From assembly GCA_028673005.1 (NCBI GenBank), contig CM054113.1, positions 211,721,504 through 211,785,503 on the forward strand: DNA of 64,000 bases, in the 5' to 3' direction. The stretch comes from Tanypteryx hageni. Its lineage: Eukaryota; Arthropoda; Insecta; Odonata; Petaluridae. A program made the translations under genes and the position numbers. Under the pieces are notes generated by a model. That model saw nothing but the letters and a program-made list of their open reading frames with translations. It did no database searches and had not been told where the DNA came from. Positions within the stretch are counted from its first letter, which is position 1, and every line of letters begins with the position of its first letter. This document shows, one piece after another, positions 9,817 through 21,119 of the stretch.

Positions 9817-10801
9817 CCCTTAAACTGCTCCGATCGTGTATATACAATCTGCATAGTAGACTGCTTCCATCATATATATACAATTGATTCTTTCCCGCCA
9901 TTGTGTGAATTGATAGTTACTTCAAACTTCCTAGAGAGGTCCTTAGGTACCTTCTGAAGCCCGCATAGCCTTTTCTCCCTCATATTTTTTTAATTTGCCG
10001 TCCAGCCATGTCTGAAGTATCTACTGCATCAACATCATGGAGCAGCTGTTGGAGAAAATGTGCACTTTCCCCTCCTGCTATAGCAAGTATTCTTGATGAG
10101 CTTAGTGAGGGGTAGGAGAATATTTTCTTTTCAATTTCTGAGGCGGAACACACTAGTGAGGACAACTATGAAGAGGAAGAAGTAACAGTGGGAGATTCAA
10201 ATGTCATATTTTCATGGACAGACGGAAGACTTCTCACTGAGTGAACTGCAGTTCGATGGCGGTAATTGTGGTATTACTGGTGATTTTATGATTCCTGATT
10301 ATGACAATTTAATAGACTATTTTGAGACATTCTTCAATATGAATTTGGTGAACTACATATTTACCTAAACAAATAAATATGCAGCACAGTGCATCTATAT
10401 GGAGTCGCTTTCACTCCCTTCCCGCATGCAGAGCAGGGTAGATGTATCAGCTCACGAATTTTGTTTTCATTTTCAATTTGTTTTAAAATTAGAATTTTAT
10501 AGTTATATTATGAAATTATTCAATTCTTTTATATTCCTTAACATTCATTTTAATTTTTATTTGCTTTATTTTGATAAATTTTAATTTTAAATTTAGTTGA
10601 ATATACAATTACGCATTATAGACGAGGACAAATAAATGACATATTTAAGAGAATATCTTTAAAATATTTGATTTCAAAAAATATATTTTCTATATTTATA
10701 TGTTACTATTAAGCATTTGGGAGGACAATTTTTAAAAAATATGAAAAATTATTTGTGCACAGCAGTAGGCAGACATTCTTACACATTGCGCAGTTTAAGG
10801 G
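9817..10801 (+). mobile_element. 985-bp piggyBac-type element with TTAA duplication
   Basis: Ends are CCCTTAAACTGC (left) and GCAGTTTAAGGG (right), perfect 12-bp inverted repeats, flanked by TTAA at 9813-9816 and 10802-10805. A 24-bp direct repeat lies just inside the left end (CTGCTCCGATCGTGTATATA, CTGCTTCCATCATATATATA). The insertion site is confirmed by the second LINE copy near 54926, which reads CTCTTTAATTGTGGCCA uninterrupted. Only the N-terminal part of the transposase remains, so it is an internally deleted, non-autonomous element. Confidence 0.9.
10008..10440 (+). pseudogene. piggyBac transposase N-terminal remnant
   Basis: Starts with an ATG, an acidic stretch (SEDNYEEEE), then in a shifted frame LQFDGGNCGITGDF, DNLIDYFETFFNMNLVNYI and a T-N-K-Y-A-A-Q block. 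This is the usual N-terminal layout of piggyBac transposases (acidic region, 'F-x-G-x-x-G', 'D-x-x-x-Y-F-x-x-F-F'). At least one frameshift and one stop; the DDD catalytic core is absent. Confidence 0.75.
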
Positions 10802-11397
10802 TTAATTGTGGCCAGAGTATTTCCTTTCTTATGTCCCGTTAACTCCTACACTTTTCCATACAATAAGTCTATTCTGCCTTGTCTCTGCAGTTTCTCCATA
10901 TCCTCACAGTCCTTTCTACCACAGCTCTCTCGCTTTTGTAGTATCTTTCCTAATCTTATTGTTTAATTCTCTATACATTCTTTTTCCATATTGTATGTTT
11001 TTGTGCAAATCAGTTAAAAAATCATGCAAGAAATTTTCTAAGTTTAAAGTGATTTAGGATATTCTTGTTAGATTTTCTTAAAAACTGCTACATTTTTAGT
11101 AAAAATATATTAGAAAATAAATTTTAATTTAAACTAGTTCTACAAATTTTAAACGAAGACCTTTTTGATATGAGTAATATTTTACAAGATATGATGGAAA
11201 GTTAATTTTTTCTCAGTAAAGTATAACTCCTAATTAAGTTATGTGAACTATTTACATCATTTTCTTAATACCTCTGCCCAGAACCAAATTTCATGAAAAT
11301 TCACTAAATGATTTCACATATGAAACATGTGGACAGATGGTCAGGACCTGACCGTAAGGCATTCATTTTTTGTAAAACACCTAAAATATCAACTTAC

Positions 11398-11534
11398 AGG
11401 AGTGACAAATACAAGAATGTCTCTGAAAAGCTTGGAAAAGTCCACCTCTCCAAGTTCTGTAGGAGGGATTGGGATTCCATGAGTATCTTCAGAATGTTTG
11501 CGTGCCTTGTAAGTATATCCTATTGGCAAGTCAC
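11398..11534 (-). CDS. mael: maelstrom exon 4
   Basis: Acceptor TTCTTTATAG at 11535-11536 and donor GTAAGTTG at 11396-11397. It completes the Gly codon from exon 3 and adds 45 codons, ending in phase 0. The frame reads GDLPIGYTYKARKHSEDTHG then IPIPPTELG, close in layout to human MAEL 'G-E-I-P-x-G-F-x-F-x-C-Q-x-x-S-x-x-S-H-x-I-P'. The paired His residues in KHSEDTH lie where the MAEL domain has conserved ones. Confidence 0.92.
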
Positions 11535-11963
11535 CTATAAAGAAATAAAGCATTTCCAATTTGTTCATTCAGCGTACATATTCAGTCCACATGCAAAAAA
11601 AACTCAATATAGGGTCTATCATTTATGATGAATGCCAATGTTTATCCTAACAATTAAGCATTATTCTGAAATCATGTTTGGGATAAATAACAATCATCAG
11701 TTTCCAGTTGTAGATAAATCGATCTTACTTTACATATATCTTTTCATTATACCATCACATTCAAAATGAATAAATGTGAAAGCATTCTTGATCTTACAGA
11801 AAAAGAAAGATGAAACAGTAGCAATGGATTTCAAAAACTATACAAAATCAAATTGATGGCATCTGCACTACTGCTCTGTTTCCAGAAAAAGATAATAAAA
11901 ATTTATATTATCCTATAGTGTGTTTCACGCTTAGTTGACAGTATGGTCTCTTATGGACTATTG

Positions 11964-12230
11964 CAGTGATGGTGAACCTATGGCACGCAGAACGATTTTG
12001 GTTAGCATGCCACAAAATGGAATTCTATAACAGCGAATGTTTGTCTGTCTGACTGTGGCAGCCATAACTCTTCAGAAAATAAATGTAGGAGCTTCAAAAT
12101 TTAGCAGCAGCTTCAGGTTAATCCTGAGAGTTGCAGTGCCAAAAATAATTCAAATCGGCCAACGGGGACCCGAGGGTCCCCATTGTTGGTCCAAATGCCG
12201 GTTTTTTAAAGATATCTCATCAACCAATTG
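11964..12230 (+). mobile_element. hAT-type left end fragment
   Basis: CAGTGATGGTGAACCTATGG CACGC at 11964 is a typical hAT terminal inverted repeat of the form CAGTGATGGCGAACCTATGGCACGC. No matching right end is visible before the pogo element at 12416, so only one end remains. Confidence 0.55.
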
Positions 12231-12417
12231 ACCAATTTTGATGAATTATCCAATAATATCAATGTTTTGATGAGATACATGTTTGAGCCTAAAATGGATA
12301 AAATCGGTCTATGAGGTCAAGGATCGTAATGTAGGGTTGATCCAAATTTCACGATTTTGAGGGGTCCCCATGGACCTGTTGGTCCAAATTTCAGCAATGT
12401 CTGTCTGCCTGTACGTA

Positions 12418-14319
12418 CCATATTTACCCAAAAGGAAGACGACCCCTAAAAAAATTAGGTTCACTCACAAAAAAACTTTTACATATATGTATAACAAGCT
12501 AACATTAAGAAAATGAATAAAAAAAGAAAATTTTACTACTTACATCTCCCTCTCCTCTGTTTTCTTTCTTATTCTTGCTGTCCTGTTCATTCATCAAAAC
12601 TTATTCAAATTCGAACAAGTCGTCTTCCATACCATCCATGGAATTTGATATGCAGCATTTCTTGAATCCTCTTGAGATACTATTGGGATCTATTTTTTTC
12701 CATGCTGCAATGATCCAATTACAGAGAAGTGGTATACTGGGCTTCTTAATTTTCCCTGTAGGAGTTAATGCACGGTCCCCTATCAAAAGCCATTCTGAAT
12801 AAAATGGCTTTACGTAATCCTTAAAGGGCTTCATCGCTACAACGTCTAGCACTTGAATTTGTGATGTCATACCTCCTGGTATAACAAGGTCAGTATTCAT
12901 ACCATGAAGAGTATTTTGAACTTCCTCTGTAAGGTGGCCTTTGAACGCATCTAAGACGAGCATTGATCTCTGCCTTAAAATTGCCCCAGATCATCTATTC
13001 CACACTATGCTTAGCCAGTCCATTAAATCAGCTGGCATCCATCCTTGGCCTTGACATTTAACAATTATTCCATTTGGTAGTGCTTCCTTAGGCACTGTTT
13101 TGCATTTTAAAATAACATACAGTGGCAATTTTGTTCTGTCCACTAATACAGCCAGCATTACAGTAATGCGCAGTTTTTCATTCCCAAAGTTTTTATTATG
13201 ACATTTTTTGCACCTTTTTTGTTGACTGTGTAATTGGATGGCATGTTGAAGTAAATGGGCATCTCATCTGCATTACCCATTTGACTCAGAAAGTAATTGT
13301 GATTTTTCTGCAACCAAATTACATGCCTCTGGAAAGTTATTAGTTTGTCTGTAAAGTCGGAAGGTAGACGCAGGCAAAGTGAAGTTCTTCATCGCAGGCT
13401 AAAACCATTACGACGCATCATACTCACACACCATCCATTACTAGCCTTAAATTCTTGGTGTGGAATGTTTTGCGATTGTGCTAATTCTTGGGCTTTCAAT
13501 TTAATGATATCCCGCATCACCGGTTCACCGTCGATTCTTTTAATATGCACAAAGTTTGCAATTTCCTCTTCTAATGCATGAAATTGGCCTCGTTTTGGTC
13601 CACTAAATGATCTCCGTGTTGAGTTAGCACCTTCAAGTTTCTCTTTTGCTTGCTTCCACCTTTGCACATTTGCTTCAGTCACATTGCATTTCCTCCCTGC
13701 TGCACAATTATTTGTTTCTTCAGCAAAGCTCACCACCATTAACTTAAAATTTCTGTTGTAACTTCTTCTAATTCCTTTCGATACATTCCCTCTTACTGCA
13801 GTTCCTTTTTTCTCTACGAGATCTGCCATTTGTTTGGGGTATCTTATTTAAAAGTTATAAATAATAACTTGTCACTATTTCACTTTAAAACTCAGCAAAG
13901 CATGTACTACTCAAGCGCTCTCGTAAATTTTCTACACTCTGAAACTCATGTCCACTTTACGTCTGCTGTTGGCATACCAAACGCAAAGCATCATGTTTAA
14001 ATTGTAGTGTATACGTTTAAATTGTATCAGTCTTATTTACATTGTATTACTAGACACTTTAATTGGGTCCTACATGACATATTTATATTATATTTTTAAA
14101 GTATTGTAGTAATTAATTAAATACGATGCATTACTTTATGCAATAATAAATATTTTAACGGACATATACTTGAGATCTGGGTGTTTCATGGTGCATTTAA
14201 AATAGGGGTGTATCCTCACCTTAAATCCTTATACTCCATTCTAAGACGCTAAGACGATACCTAATATTTGTAATGGCATTTTTGTGAAAAAACCTCGTCT
14301 TCCTTTCAGGTAAATATGT
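12418..14319 (-). mobile_element. pogo-type DNA transposon, 1.9 kb
   Basis: Left end TACCATATTTACCCAAAAGG and right end (reverse complement) TAACATATTTACCTGAAAGG are inverted repeats beginning at TA, followed by matching subterminal GAAGACGA. The interior encodes a pogo-family transposase on the minus strand. This is the autonomous-type relative of the MITE at 1125-1993. Confidence 0.85.
12598..13829 (-). pseudogene. pogo-type transposase, broken
   Basis: The N-terminal open part (13829-13389, 146 codons) holds a CENP-B-like HTH (RSYNRNFKLMVVSFAEETNN) and second HTH region ending FKASNGWCVSMMRRNGFSLR. The C-terminal part (12963-12601, 120 codons) begins with the second catalytic Asp in MLVLDAFKGHLTEEV and carries PGGMTSQIQVLDVV. 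Between them, in other frames, lies the first catalytic Asp (GNADEMPIYFNMPSNY). At least two frame changes and stops make it inactive. Family: the pogo/Tigger branch common in arthropods. Confidence 0.88.
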
Positions 14320-14321
14320 TA

Positions 14322-15273
14322 TATACCAGGAAAGATCTGGCTGAACTGATTTCAATCAAATTAGGTAGGTATATAGAATCTTCACATAAATTCATGACCA
14401 AAATGCCATACTTCGAACCCATTAACTAAGTAGGGGTGCCACAATTGCTAAGTTAAACTTTTTGGTAATTATGAATTTGGAAGGAATTGGCCGAACTGAT
14501 TTCAACAAAATTTTGTATGAAGGAGTTGTGCAAGATAAAAAAACAAAAATAACATTTTTAGGATAGATATACAAAGCAGGGCTGGTAAAATAAAAGCAAT
14601 AAAATTTTTTTTAAATAAGTGTTTGTGTTGAACTGTCTGCATCGATTTTAACCATATTATAATATTTATTACGTACACACACACACACACATATATATAT
14701 GGATGTCAACAAGGTGTTGGGATGAGGAAACCCAGTGAACACTCACCAATCAGACGACTTCAGGTTGGCAAGGCCCCGGGGATGTCGAAGCGACACACGT
14801 AAAAGAACACTAGTTCCGAAAGCTTCTACGTTTGTGATGTTTCTGTGTTTTAGTGTTCTTTTACGTGTCGCTTCGACATCCCCAGGGCCTCGCCAACCTG
14901 AAGTCGTCTGATTGGTGAGTGTTCACTGGGTTTCCTCATCCCAACACCTTGTTGACATCCATATATCTATTTTACCTTTTCTTTTCCGTAAGCTGTTATA
15001 TATATATAGTTATAATAGCATATTTGGACTGGATCAACTAAACAGGGGTGCCACAATTACAAATTAAACTCTTTCAGTAACTATGGATTTGGAAGGAATT
15101 GGCTTAACAGATTTCAACTAAATTTTATATACATGGTTTTTACAAAATACCATAATGAAATCAAGATTTTTAAAGCGGAGCTTAAGAACAGAGCTACCAC
15201 AATTAATAAATAATAAAAATCGTTTGAAACTTAAAAGAAAACTTCCCCGAGCGTAGCCGGGCATTTCAGCTAG
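14322..15273. mobile_element. Helitron-like segment ending in CTAG
   Basis: The right end CCCGAGCGTAGCCGGGC forms a short hairpin (CCCG/CGGG), followed 8 nt later by CAGCTAG and then T, the structure of a Helitron 3' end (hairpin, CTRR, insertion between A and T). Two internal direct repeats (GGGGTGCCACAATT at about 14435 and 15045, each followed by GGATTTGGAAGGAATTGG-like sequence) lie either side of the long inverted repeat. The 5' end was not identified, and no Rep/helicase is present. Confidence 0.5.
14695..14966. repeat. long inverted repeat, arms ~118 bp, loop 38 bp
   Basis: Left arm 14695-14812 and right arm 14851-14966 are inverted copies with only about four differences (for example a 2-nt indel in CGACACACGT versus CGACACGT). 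The outer ends are ATATATGGATGTCAAC / GTTGACATCCATATAT, preceded by a CA/TA microsatellite. Transcripts would form a nearly perfect 116-bp hairpin. No coding content. Confidence 0.93.
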
Positions 15274-15400
15274 TAAGAAATAAAATGTGCCACTCGCTAA
15301 TACAGCAACATGACAAAAATGACCCGAGATATCTAATAAATGTAGGTATTGAAACGATGCAAAAAAAGGCTTCATTTATGAGAGGTACCCATCAGTTATA

Positions 15401-17171
15401 CAGTGGAACCTCGCTTAACGAGCACAATTCGTTCCAGAATCTTACTCATAACGCGAAACACTCGTTAAGTGAAACAGTTTTTCTTATACAAATTAATGTA
15501 AAATTCGATAATGCGTTCCATGCCGAAAAAATACTCAAAATATTTTATGTATAACGTTTATTCAAAGAAAATTATATATACATTGTTAAGGAGCGTGATT
15601 CATCTTCCTCTTTTCTTCTATCGCGGAATGAACAAACCTGGAATGAGAATTCGATTTGTAGAAAACAAAAAAAAATCGAAATAATTAATTTACTATTTAT
15701 GATATATACCTAATTCTTTTTTACTAGAAAGCTGTCTAGAGACATTTGTTTTTGCCGACGCTTCAGAATTTGGTAGAAATGTGACACAGCATTATCATTA
15801 AATAAATTAGTTAGAAATAACCTGCTGGTCCATAGGCTGGAGTAACGGAGTGGTGTTGGGAGGCAGAAACTGGATCTTGATGAATTTAAATTCTTCAAGG
15901 AGGTCATCTTGTAGTCCTGGAGGATGGGCAGGAGCATTGACTTTACACTTCTTGAAGGCTCGTGGAGTTTCTGAATGGTAAACAAGCAGCGGTTTAATTT
16001 TCAAATCGCCGCTTGCATTGGCACAAAATAGCAGCGTGAGACAGTCTTTCATTGGCTTGTGGCCGGGTAATGCATTCTCCTCTGCTGTTATATAGGTTAG
16101 CTTCGGCATCTTTTTCCAGAAGAGACCCGTTTCGTCACAATTGAAAACCTGTTGCAGCAGGTAACCCTCAGAATCTACGAGCTTCTTGAAGTCGCCGATG
16201 AAATTCTCTGCTGCCTTTGCATCAGAGCTTGCTGCTTCACCGTGCCTCACAACGCTGTGGATGCCGGTTCTTCTCTTACACTTCTCGAACCACCCACGAC
16301 TTCCCTTAAATACTTCTTCTTCGGCCGTTGTTGATCCTGGAGTCTTAACGAGGTCGGCGAAAATTACTTTCGCCTTCTCACAAATGATGTTCTCATTAAT
16401 AGTGTCACCTTGCAGTTGCTTTTCGTTTATTCATATGAGAAGCAACCTCTCAACATCATCTAGAATACGTAACCGTTGCGTAGATATTCTTGTCACTCCC
16501 TTTGATGCATCTATCTCCTTAATCTTGTCCTTGTTCTTGAGGAAAGTGCAAATCGTTGATGTAGACCGATTGTATGTGCGTGCTAGATCAGCCACGCTCA
16601 CACCTCGTTCTCGCTTTTCAATGATTTTACGTTTCATTTCTACGGTTATTTTTATTCTCTTATAGCTGTCTCCTTGCGGCTTTTTCTTCGGGGACATTTT
16701 TGCAAGGGTTATTAAACTTTGCACAAAAAAAATCAAAAATATTATGTCTGAACACAAGTTTGGAAAAATGTGTGATCACAAGCAACACTAAGATCCTAGC
16801 GGAACGAGTGCTAAACACAGACTGATATAACAGGCATGGACAGTTGACTAAGAGGGAGGGGGGACGGACAGAGCAGAAATCCAAGCACGCTGTCAGCAGC
16901 AGGCTTGCAGCTAATGCATCCGTTCCTCGGATTAGCTGATTTCGAGACGTCAGGCGACTGCAGCGCTCTGCGGTGCTGGCCCTATATAGAGCCCCCAGCA
17001 CCGCTCTGTCCGACCCCCCTTGCCTTCCAACCCTCGCTGTTGCAGGCGCACAATCCGGGACTTCCCCTCCCCTCGTCACTCTTTATGCGAAACGTACCTC
17101 GTTCAGCGAATCATTTTTTTACAATTTATTTTGCTCGTTATGCAAATTACTCGTTAAGCAAGGTTCCACTG
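15401..17171 (-). mobile_element. Tigger/pogo DNA transposon, full-length 1.77 kb
   Basis: Left end CAGTGGAACCTCGCTTAACG and right end (reverse complement) CAGTGGAACCTTGCTTAACG are near-perfect inverted repeats, flanked by TA at 15399-15400 and 17172-17173. The subterminal motif CTCGTTAAG/ACGAG repeats inside both ends, as is usual for Tigger elements. It encodes one transposase on the minus strand. Confidence 0.93.
15710..16697 (-). pseudogene. Tigger transposase with stop and catalytic deletion
   Basis: Starts MSPKKKPQGD at 16697 and carries a pogo-type HTH (VEMKRKIIEKRERGVSVADL ARTYNRSTSTICTFLKN). A TGA near 16430 interrupts the linker between HTH and catalytic domain (LLLI-stop-INEKQ), where Trp would be expected. 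The first catalytic Asp is present (FNCDETGLFWKK). The frame then jumps from PRAFKKCKV straight to NAPAHPPGLQDD, so roughly 50 residues, including the second catalytic Asp usually found in L-V-x-D-N-A-P-A-H, are deleted. The C-terminal PPNTTPLLQPMDQQVI motif follows. Inactive. Confidence 0.92.
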
Positions 17172-17173
17172 TA

Positions 17174-19074
17174 TTATGATTTTGAGGGAGATTTTTTTAA
17201 TGCGATGCAATACATACTGGCTAACAGAAATTAATTTAAAATGACAAACCAACTACTAAGTAAGGATACACAAAGGGAAAATGAAACAACAAATTGAAGA
17301 GATGACAATGCATGTCCATTCCAACCAACAGGAAGAGAGAAGAAAAAAAAGTTTGGATCTTTATTTCATACTAGGGAGATGCCCTGTTGGCATTCAACGG
17401 GCAAGGTTTTTGTGAAATAAAAAATGAACATAAATATACCTTGACTTTCTTTGGATGGCAAGAAAACAAACTTTCGTTCTTTTAGGCATTCATTGTTTCA
17501 TATTTCAATCTTCTTCGGTGATTCTAAATACCTAATTTTAATATGCGAATGATTAATGTTCTACATTCATATGTATTCCTTAATGCAACGAATGTTGTTT
17601 ACATTAGTTGCTATGAAAAGAATTTCTCTCCTCTCTCTCATACTAATTATAAGAGCATTCAAAGCACGCTTTCAAGGATTGAAATAACAATAGGATTTCA
17701 ATGTTTAACAATGTAATGGGATGGCATGTCAACATCCTGTTAAATGGCAAGATTTCCCCAAAATATGTGAATTAAACGTTTAACATGAGGAATTTCAAAC
17801 TGTAGGCAGAAAAAAATGAACAGAATAAGAAACGTCATAGTTTTTTCTTTCTAATTTAGATCTCACAAAGAATAAAAGTCTACCTTGGAGTCGAACCTAG
17901 GACATTTTCGAGATTTCTTTTCATCATCATCTTACAATATGTGAATCAATCATTCCTGCCAAATATAAAAAATGAATCTCGTTCCATTATCGAGTTATTC
18001 GCATTTTTATAGCATGACAGAGGGAGCCACAAAGGGACAGAAGTAGCCTTTTATAGTTAGATTTGAGAGTGGTAAATTGTGCACATTTAATAGATGAGAG
18101 AGAAGCAGAAGTTTTCTAGAAGACAAAGTGATCTTCAAGGACATACCCAAGGGGGGTCCTAGATGATGTGATTTGAGAAAGTCTAGAATCACTAGGCATT
18201 CTATCAGAATTCGTTTGTGTTTAATGAAAAATACATGCATTTCAGTTGTTTATTTCTCTCATATCACATTTTCTATGAGAATGAACTCTACAATTTACAG
18301 AGAATATTTACGTGATTTAGGTTTACTAATGACAGCTGGCAAGGAATTTTTTTAAATCCCTGATAAATATCATGATTATTATATTATTCTATGCATTTAA
18401 AAATACCTTGCTTATAAATCGGGGAAATAAAATTAACTGCACAATGAGCCTACCAAAGAAAACACCTGCCTACTCATCTCACGCCAGGCACACAGTAAGC
18501 ATTTTGCAGGTGACCTACCCTCAAAAGATGAAGGGGCAAATATTGTGTAATGTCCACATTCTCTTTTTTTGATGAGAACTTTTGGGGAAAAAGTGCAGGT
18601 ATTACACGAGTAAATATAGTACATCATTTTCTTGGCTTTAAATTAGCACAGGTATACGCAATCTCACTACCCATTTTCGCCATAACGTGATTTCAAAAAA
18701 TCAAAATAAAAACTGCATACAATGTAATTGCACGACCGGTGGAATTGGAGCAATTAAAAAGTAATTTCATATGCATCCATTGTATAAGGTGGTCGATTGT
18801 GGGGAACGCATCCCTATTTTACCAATTATAATTATCAATTCACTTGACATGATTTCACATTACATGGCAATTTCTCAGAAGCTATTAATCGCGTGATTAT
18901 ATAAGGTGCAAGATAAAAATAGTAAAATTTCTGAAGAATAAAAATCAACTGGGTTGTGCTGTTACAAACTGTTCTTTTGGTGCAAATTCGGATGGCGCAT
19001 AGCTGTCTTGAAATGCCTCTCTTGTGTTAAATGAGGCATGCCTGTACTTTTTTACTCAAGATTATTAGATAGAC
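17174..19074. other. maelstrom intron 3, no recognised feature
   Basis: AT-rich sequence with no convincing exon. A single perfect-looking Pol III B box on the minus strand near 17890-17910 (GGTTCGACTCC) lacks any matching A box or cloverleaf. Short reading frames here have no recognisable domains. Confidence 0.5.
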
Positions 19075-19078
19075 CTGT

Positions 19079-19514
19079 TAATCTTAATAAATAAATCTGA
19101 AAATGTTTGTTTGTCCGCAATACAAATTCACACCTTGGAAGCTATCGTCATGAAATTTCGCATAGGTATATAATTTTACCCAGCCAGTAACATTGGCTAT
19201 ATGGCCAAAAAACATTTGGGGGGAGAGGTGCTTTATTATAAGCACATTGTAGATTACGCTACAATAGAAGTCAGTGCCATGAGACGGTAGCCGCATTGAA
19301 TATGTTTATGTCATTGGACGAATGCCGTGTAAACTAGGTACACTTGAATTTGGCTTTAAATGGTCCCAGACAATCGGACGGAGCCGCATAAACACGTTAG
19401 CGCTATTGGGCAGTAACCGCATGAACTATGTTCGTGTAATCGGATGGAAGCCACATGAACTGCATTTTGCATTGGCTTGAAATATTCCCAGACAATGCCA
19501 GGTACTCCAGCTAG
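19079..19514 (+). mobile_element. Helitron-like 3' end fragment with internal degenerate repeats
   Basis: The segment ends ...GCCAGGTACTCCAGCTAG followed by T, resembling the CTAG-T terminus at 15273. Upstream are degenerate units of about 60 bp of the form 'ATCGGACGGAGCCGCATGAA CTATGTT' repeated four times between 19265 and 19470. No terminal hairpin is obvious, so the Helitron assignment is tentative. Confidence 0.4.
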
Positions 19515-19842
19515 TTAGACTATAAACCTGAACATCTCATAATCAAGCAGCAATTTTTTCCTTGGAATACATGGTAATCTCACCTATCAGTCAGCAAGGT
19601 GTAAAATGGCAAAAAACACTTTATCAACAATGATTTTGTTTTTTTATTCAAATGAGTAAATTTATTAACTTATCATTCAATATAATCCAATTATTGAATG
19701 TAGAAATGGTGTAATTTTAAATAAAAATAAAACAAACTGCACATGGTATTATAAATTTTCCACAAATTTACATAACACGATTGGTTTCAACGACTGGTAG
19801 TCACCTACAGGCACTGAATTCCATTGACAAGAAGGTTATAAG

Positions 19843-21119
19843 TAAGGTATGGATTTTTCGGGTTTTACCTGATTTTTACCCTCAGATTGCCCTTTTAAAA
19901 TTTTGGGTAAAACCCGAAATTATTAGCTTTCTATTAACAATTTTTTTAGATCTGTTCACAGAATTTCTATTCTGGTGCTTGTAGGCACCTTAGTGCAGTC
20001 TGAGATGTTCGTGATTAGTTTATTTTCTTTGTAAACAATTAATTCAAAAGCTTACTTTGTAACACAATCTGACTCTCCTTGGTTTGCTCGCACCACGAAT
20101 AGTCAAGGATGTGCCTTATCTAGTTGTTGTTAGATCTTTGATAGGATAAGGAAAAATCTGATGTGGCCACCACATGACTTTCTCCATACCTGTAATTTTT
20201 CTAAAAATTCCAAATAGGTTACATAATAATAAATATTTTAAGAAACTGCGAAAAAATTTGACTTGACAAAGATTCTGGACATAGCCACAAAGCTCCAACA
20301 ATTAAGAAAAGAAAAAGAAGCGTTACTAAGATGTAAATAAGCATCAATTGTTAACAATAGTCGCCGGTAGGTGGCACGGTGGTGGCAGCTAAAATTATAA
20401 GATATCTCTTAAACAATTCATTTTATGAAAAATGTTTCAAACAAAGTTTGTAGAAAATTAAATTTCCTACAACTTTTATTCCAATACATTTTTACATTTA
20501 TCAAATATTAAAGCAAATATCACAAAATAACGGGCGCACACACACACGGGCATCATCGAGAAAATGGTCAAAACGTGTTCAGGAGACCTCAAAACATGTT
20601 CAGGGGACCTCAAAACGTGTATTTCCATTGAAATCTCGAAGTCGATTTTTTTTATAAAAACAATACTTTCCCCTATACTACGTATGGAGAAAGTAAAAAG
20701 AGCCCAAGCGTCTGTTAGTTGAAAACACTACGAAGGAAAAATTATTTCACTAATTTCTGGTGGTTTCAAAAGAAGTTGAACGAGAAGCAAGATATTTGTG
20801 CAGCCTGCGAGGTGTTCCTCTCCACCTGGAGGCGTTTAACAAAAAATACCACACTCTCAACCATACTTATGGTATAGTAAAAAGTTTTGATTGTTGATAT
20901 AACTTTTAAATTTTTAAACAAGATTTTTATTTAAAAATCATTTTATACGAATTACAAAATAATAAAACCCGAAAATTACCCGAGATTGAACATTTTTTAA
21001 AACCTCAAAAAATCTAACTTATTTATACCTGATTTTAACCCGAACGAAAAGGAAAATAATAAAACCTGATATTTACCCTCCGAATGATTTTTTTTTAAAC
21101 TCGAAAAATCCATACCCTA
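19843..21119. mobile_element. hAT-type element, 1.28 kb, with exact 8-bp TSD
   Basis: Ends TAAGGTATGGATTTTTCGGG (left) and TAGGGTATGGATTTTTCGAG (right, reverse complement) are inverted repeats flanked by the identical 8-bp duplication GTTATAAG (19835-19842 and 21120-21127), the hallmark of hAT transposition. Both subterminal regions contain several AAACCCGAAA/TTTCGGGTTT units. No transposase remains. A copy of the TATGGAGAAAGT MITE (20177-20694) is nested inside. Confidence 0.88.
20177..20694. mobile_element. MITE with ACTTTCTCCATA ends, copy 3 (empty site)
   Basis: Same family as 2832-3634, ends ACTTTCTCCATA and TATGGAGAAAGT. At the position corresponding to the tRNA-like cassette it reads AAATAGGTTACATAATAATA without insertion, so it gives the pre-insertion state. 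It also holds a short tandem duplication (CAGGGGACCTCAAAACRTGT). Confidence 0.78.

Larger units (their letters stand above)
8450..11010 (-). mobile_element. old LINE copy 1, interrupted by a piggyBac MITE
   Basis: Read on the minus strand, scattered frames show reverse-transcriptase signatures: MRQGCPLSPASFNIYAEE near 9030-9090, and at 9324-9605 KDFTTSILISLMKKYK and LISHAAKFILRILNGKLEAK. These belong to a LINE class widespread in arthropods. Stops and frameshifts throughout show it is dead. A second copy lies at 53.9-55.2 kb; the two align across the piggyBac insertion point. LINE clade not assigned. Confidence 0.7.

Noticed and set aside
10399..10584. 61-codon F/I-rich ORF
   Set aside because: Lies within the piggyBac MITE after the transposase remnant; composition is that of AT-rich filler.
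17885..17912. Isolated B-box/T-arm sequence, minus strand
   Set aside because: No 5' half, no A box and no pairing acceptor stem were found, so no tRNA is called.
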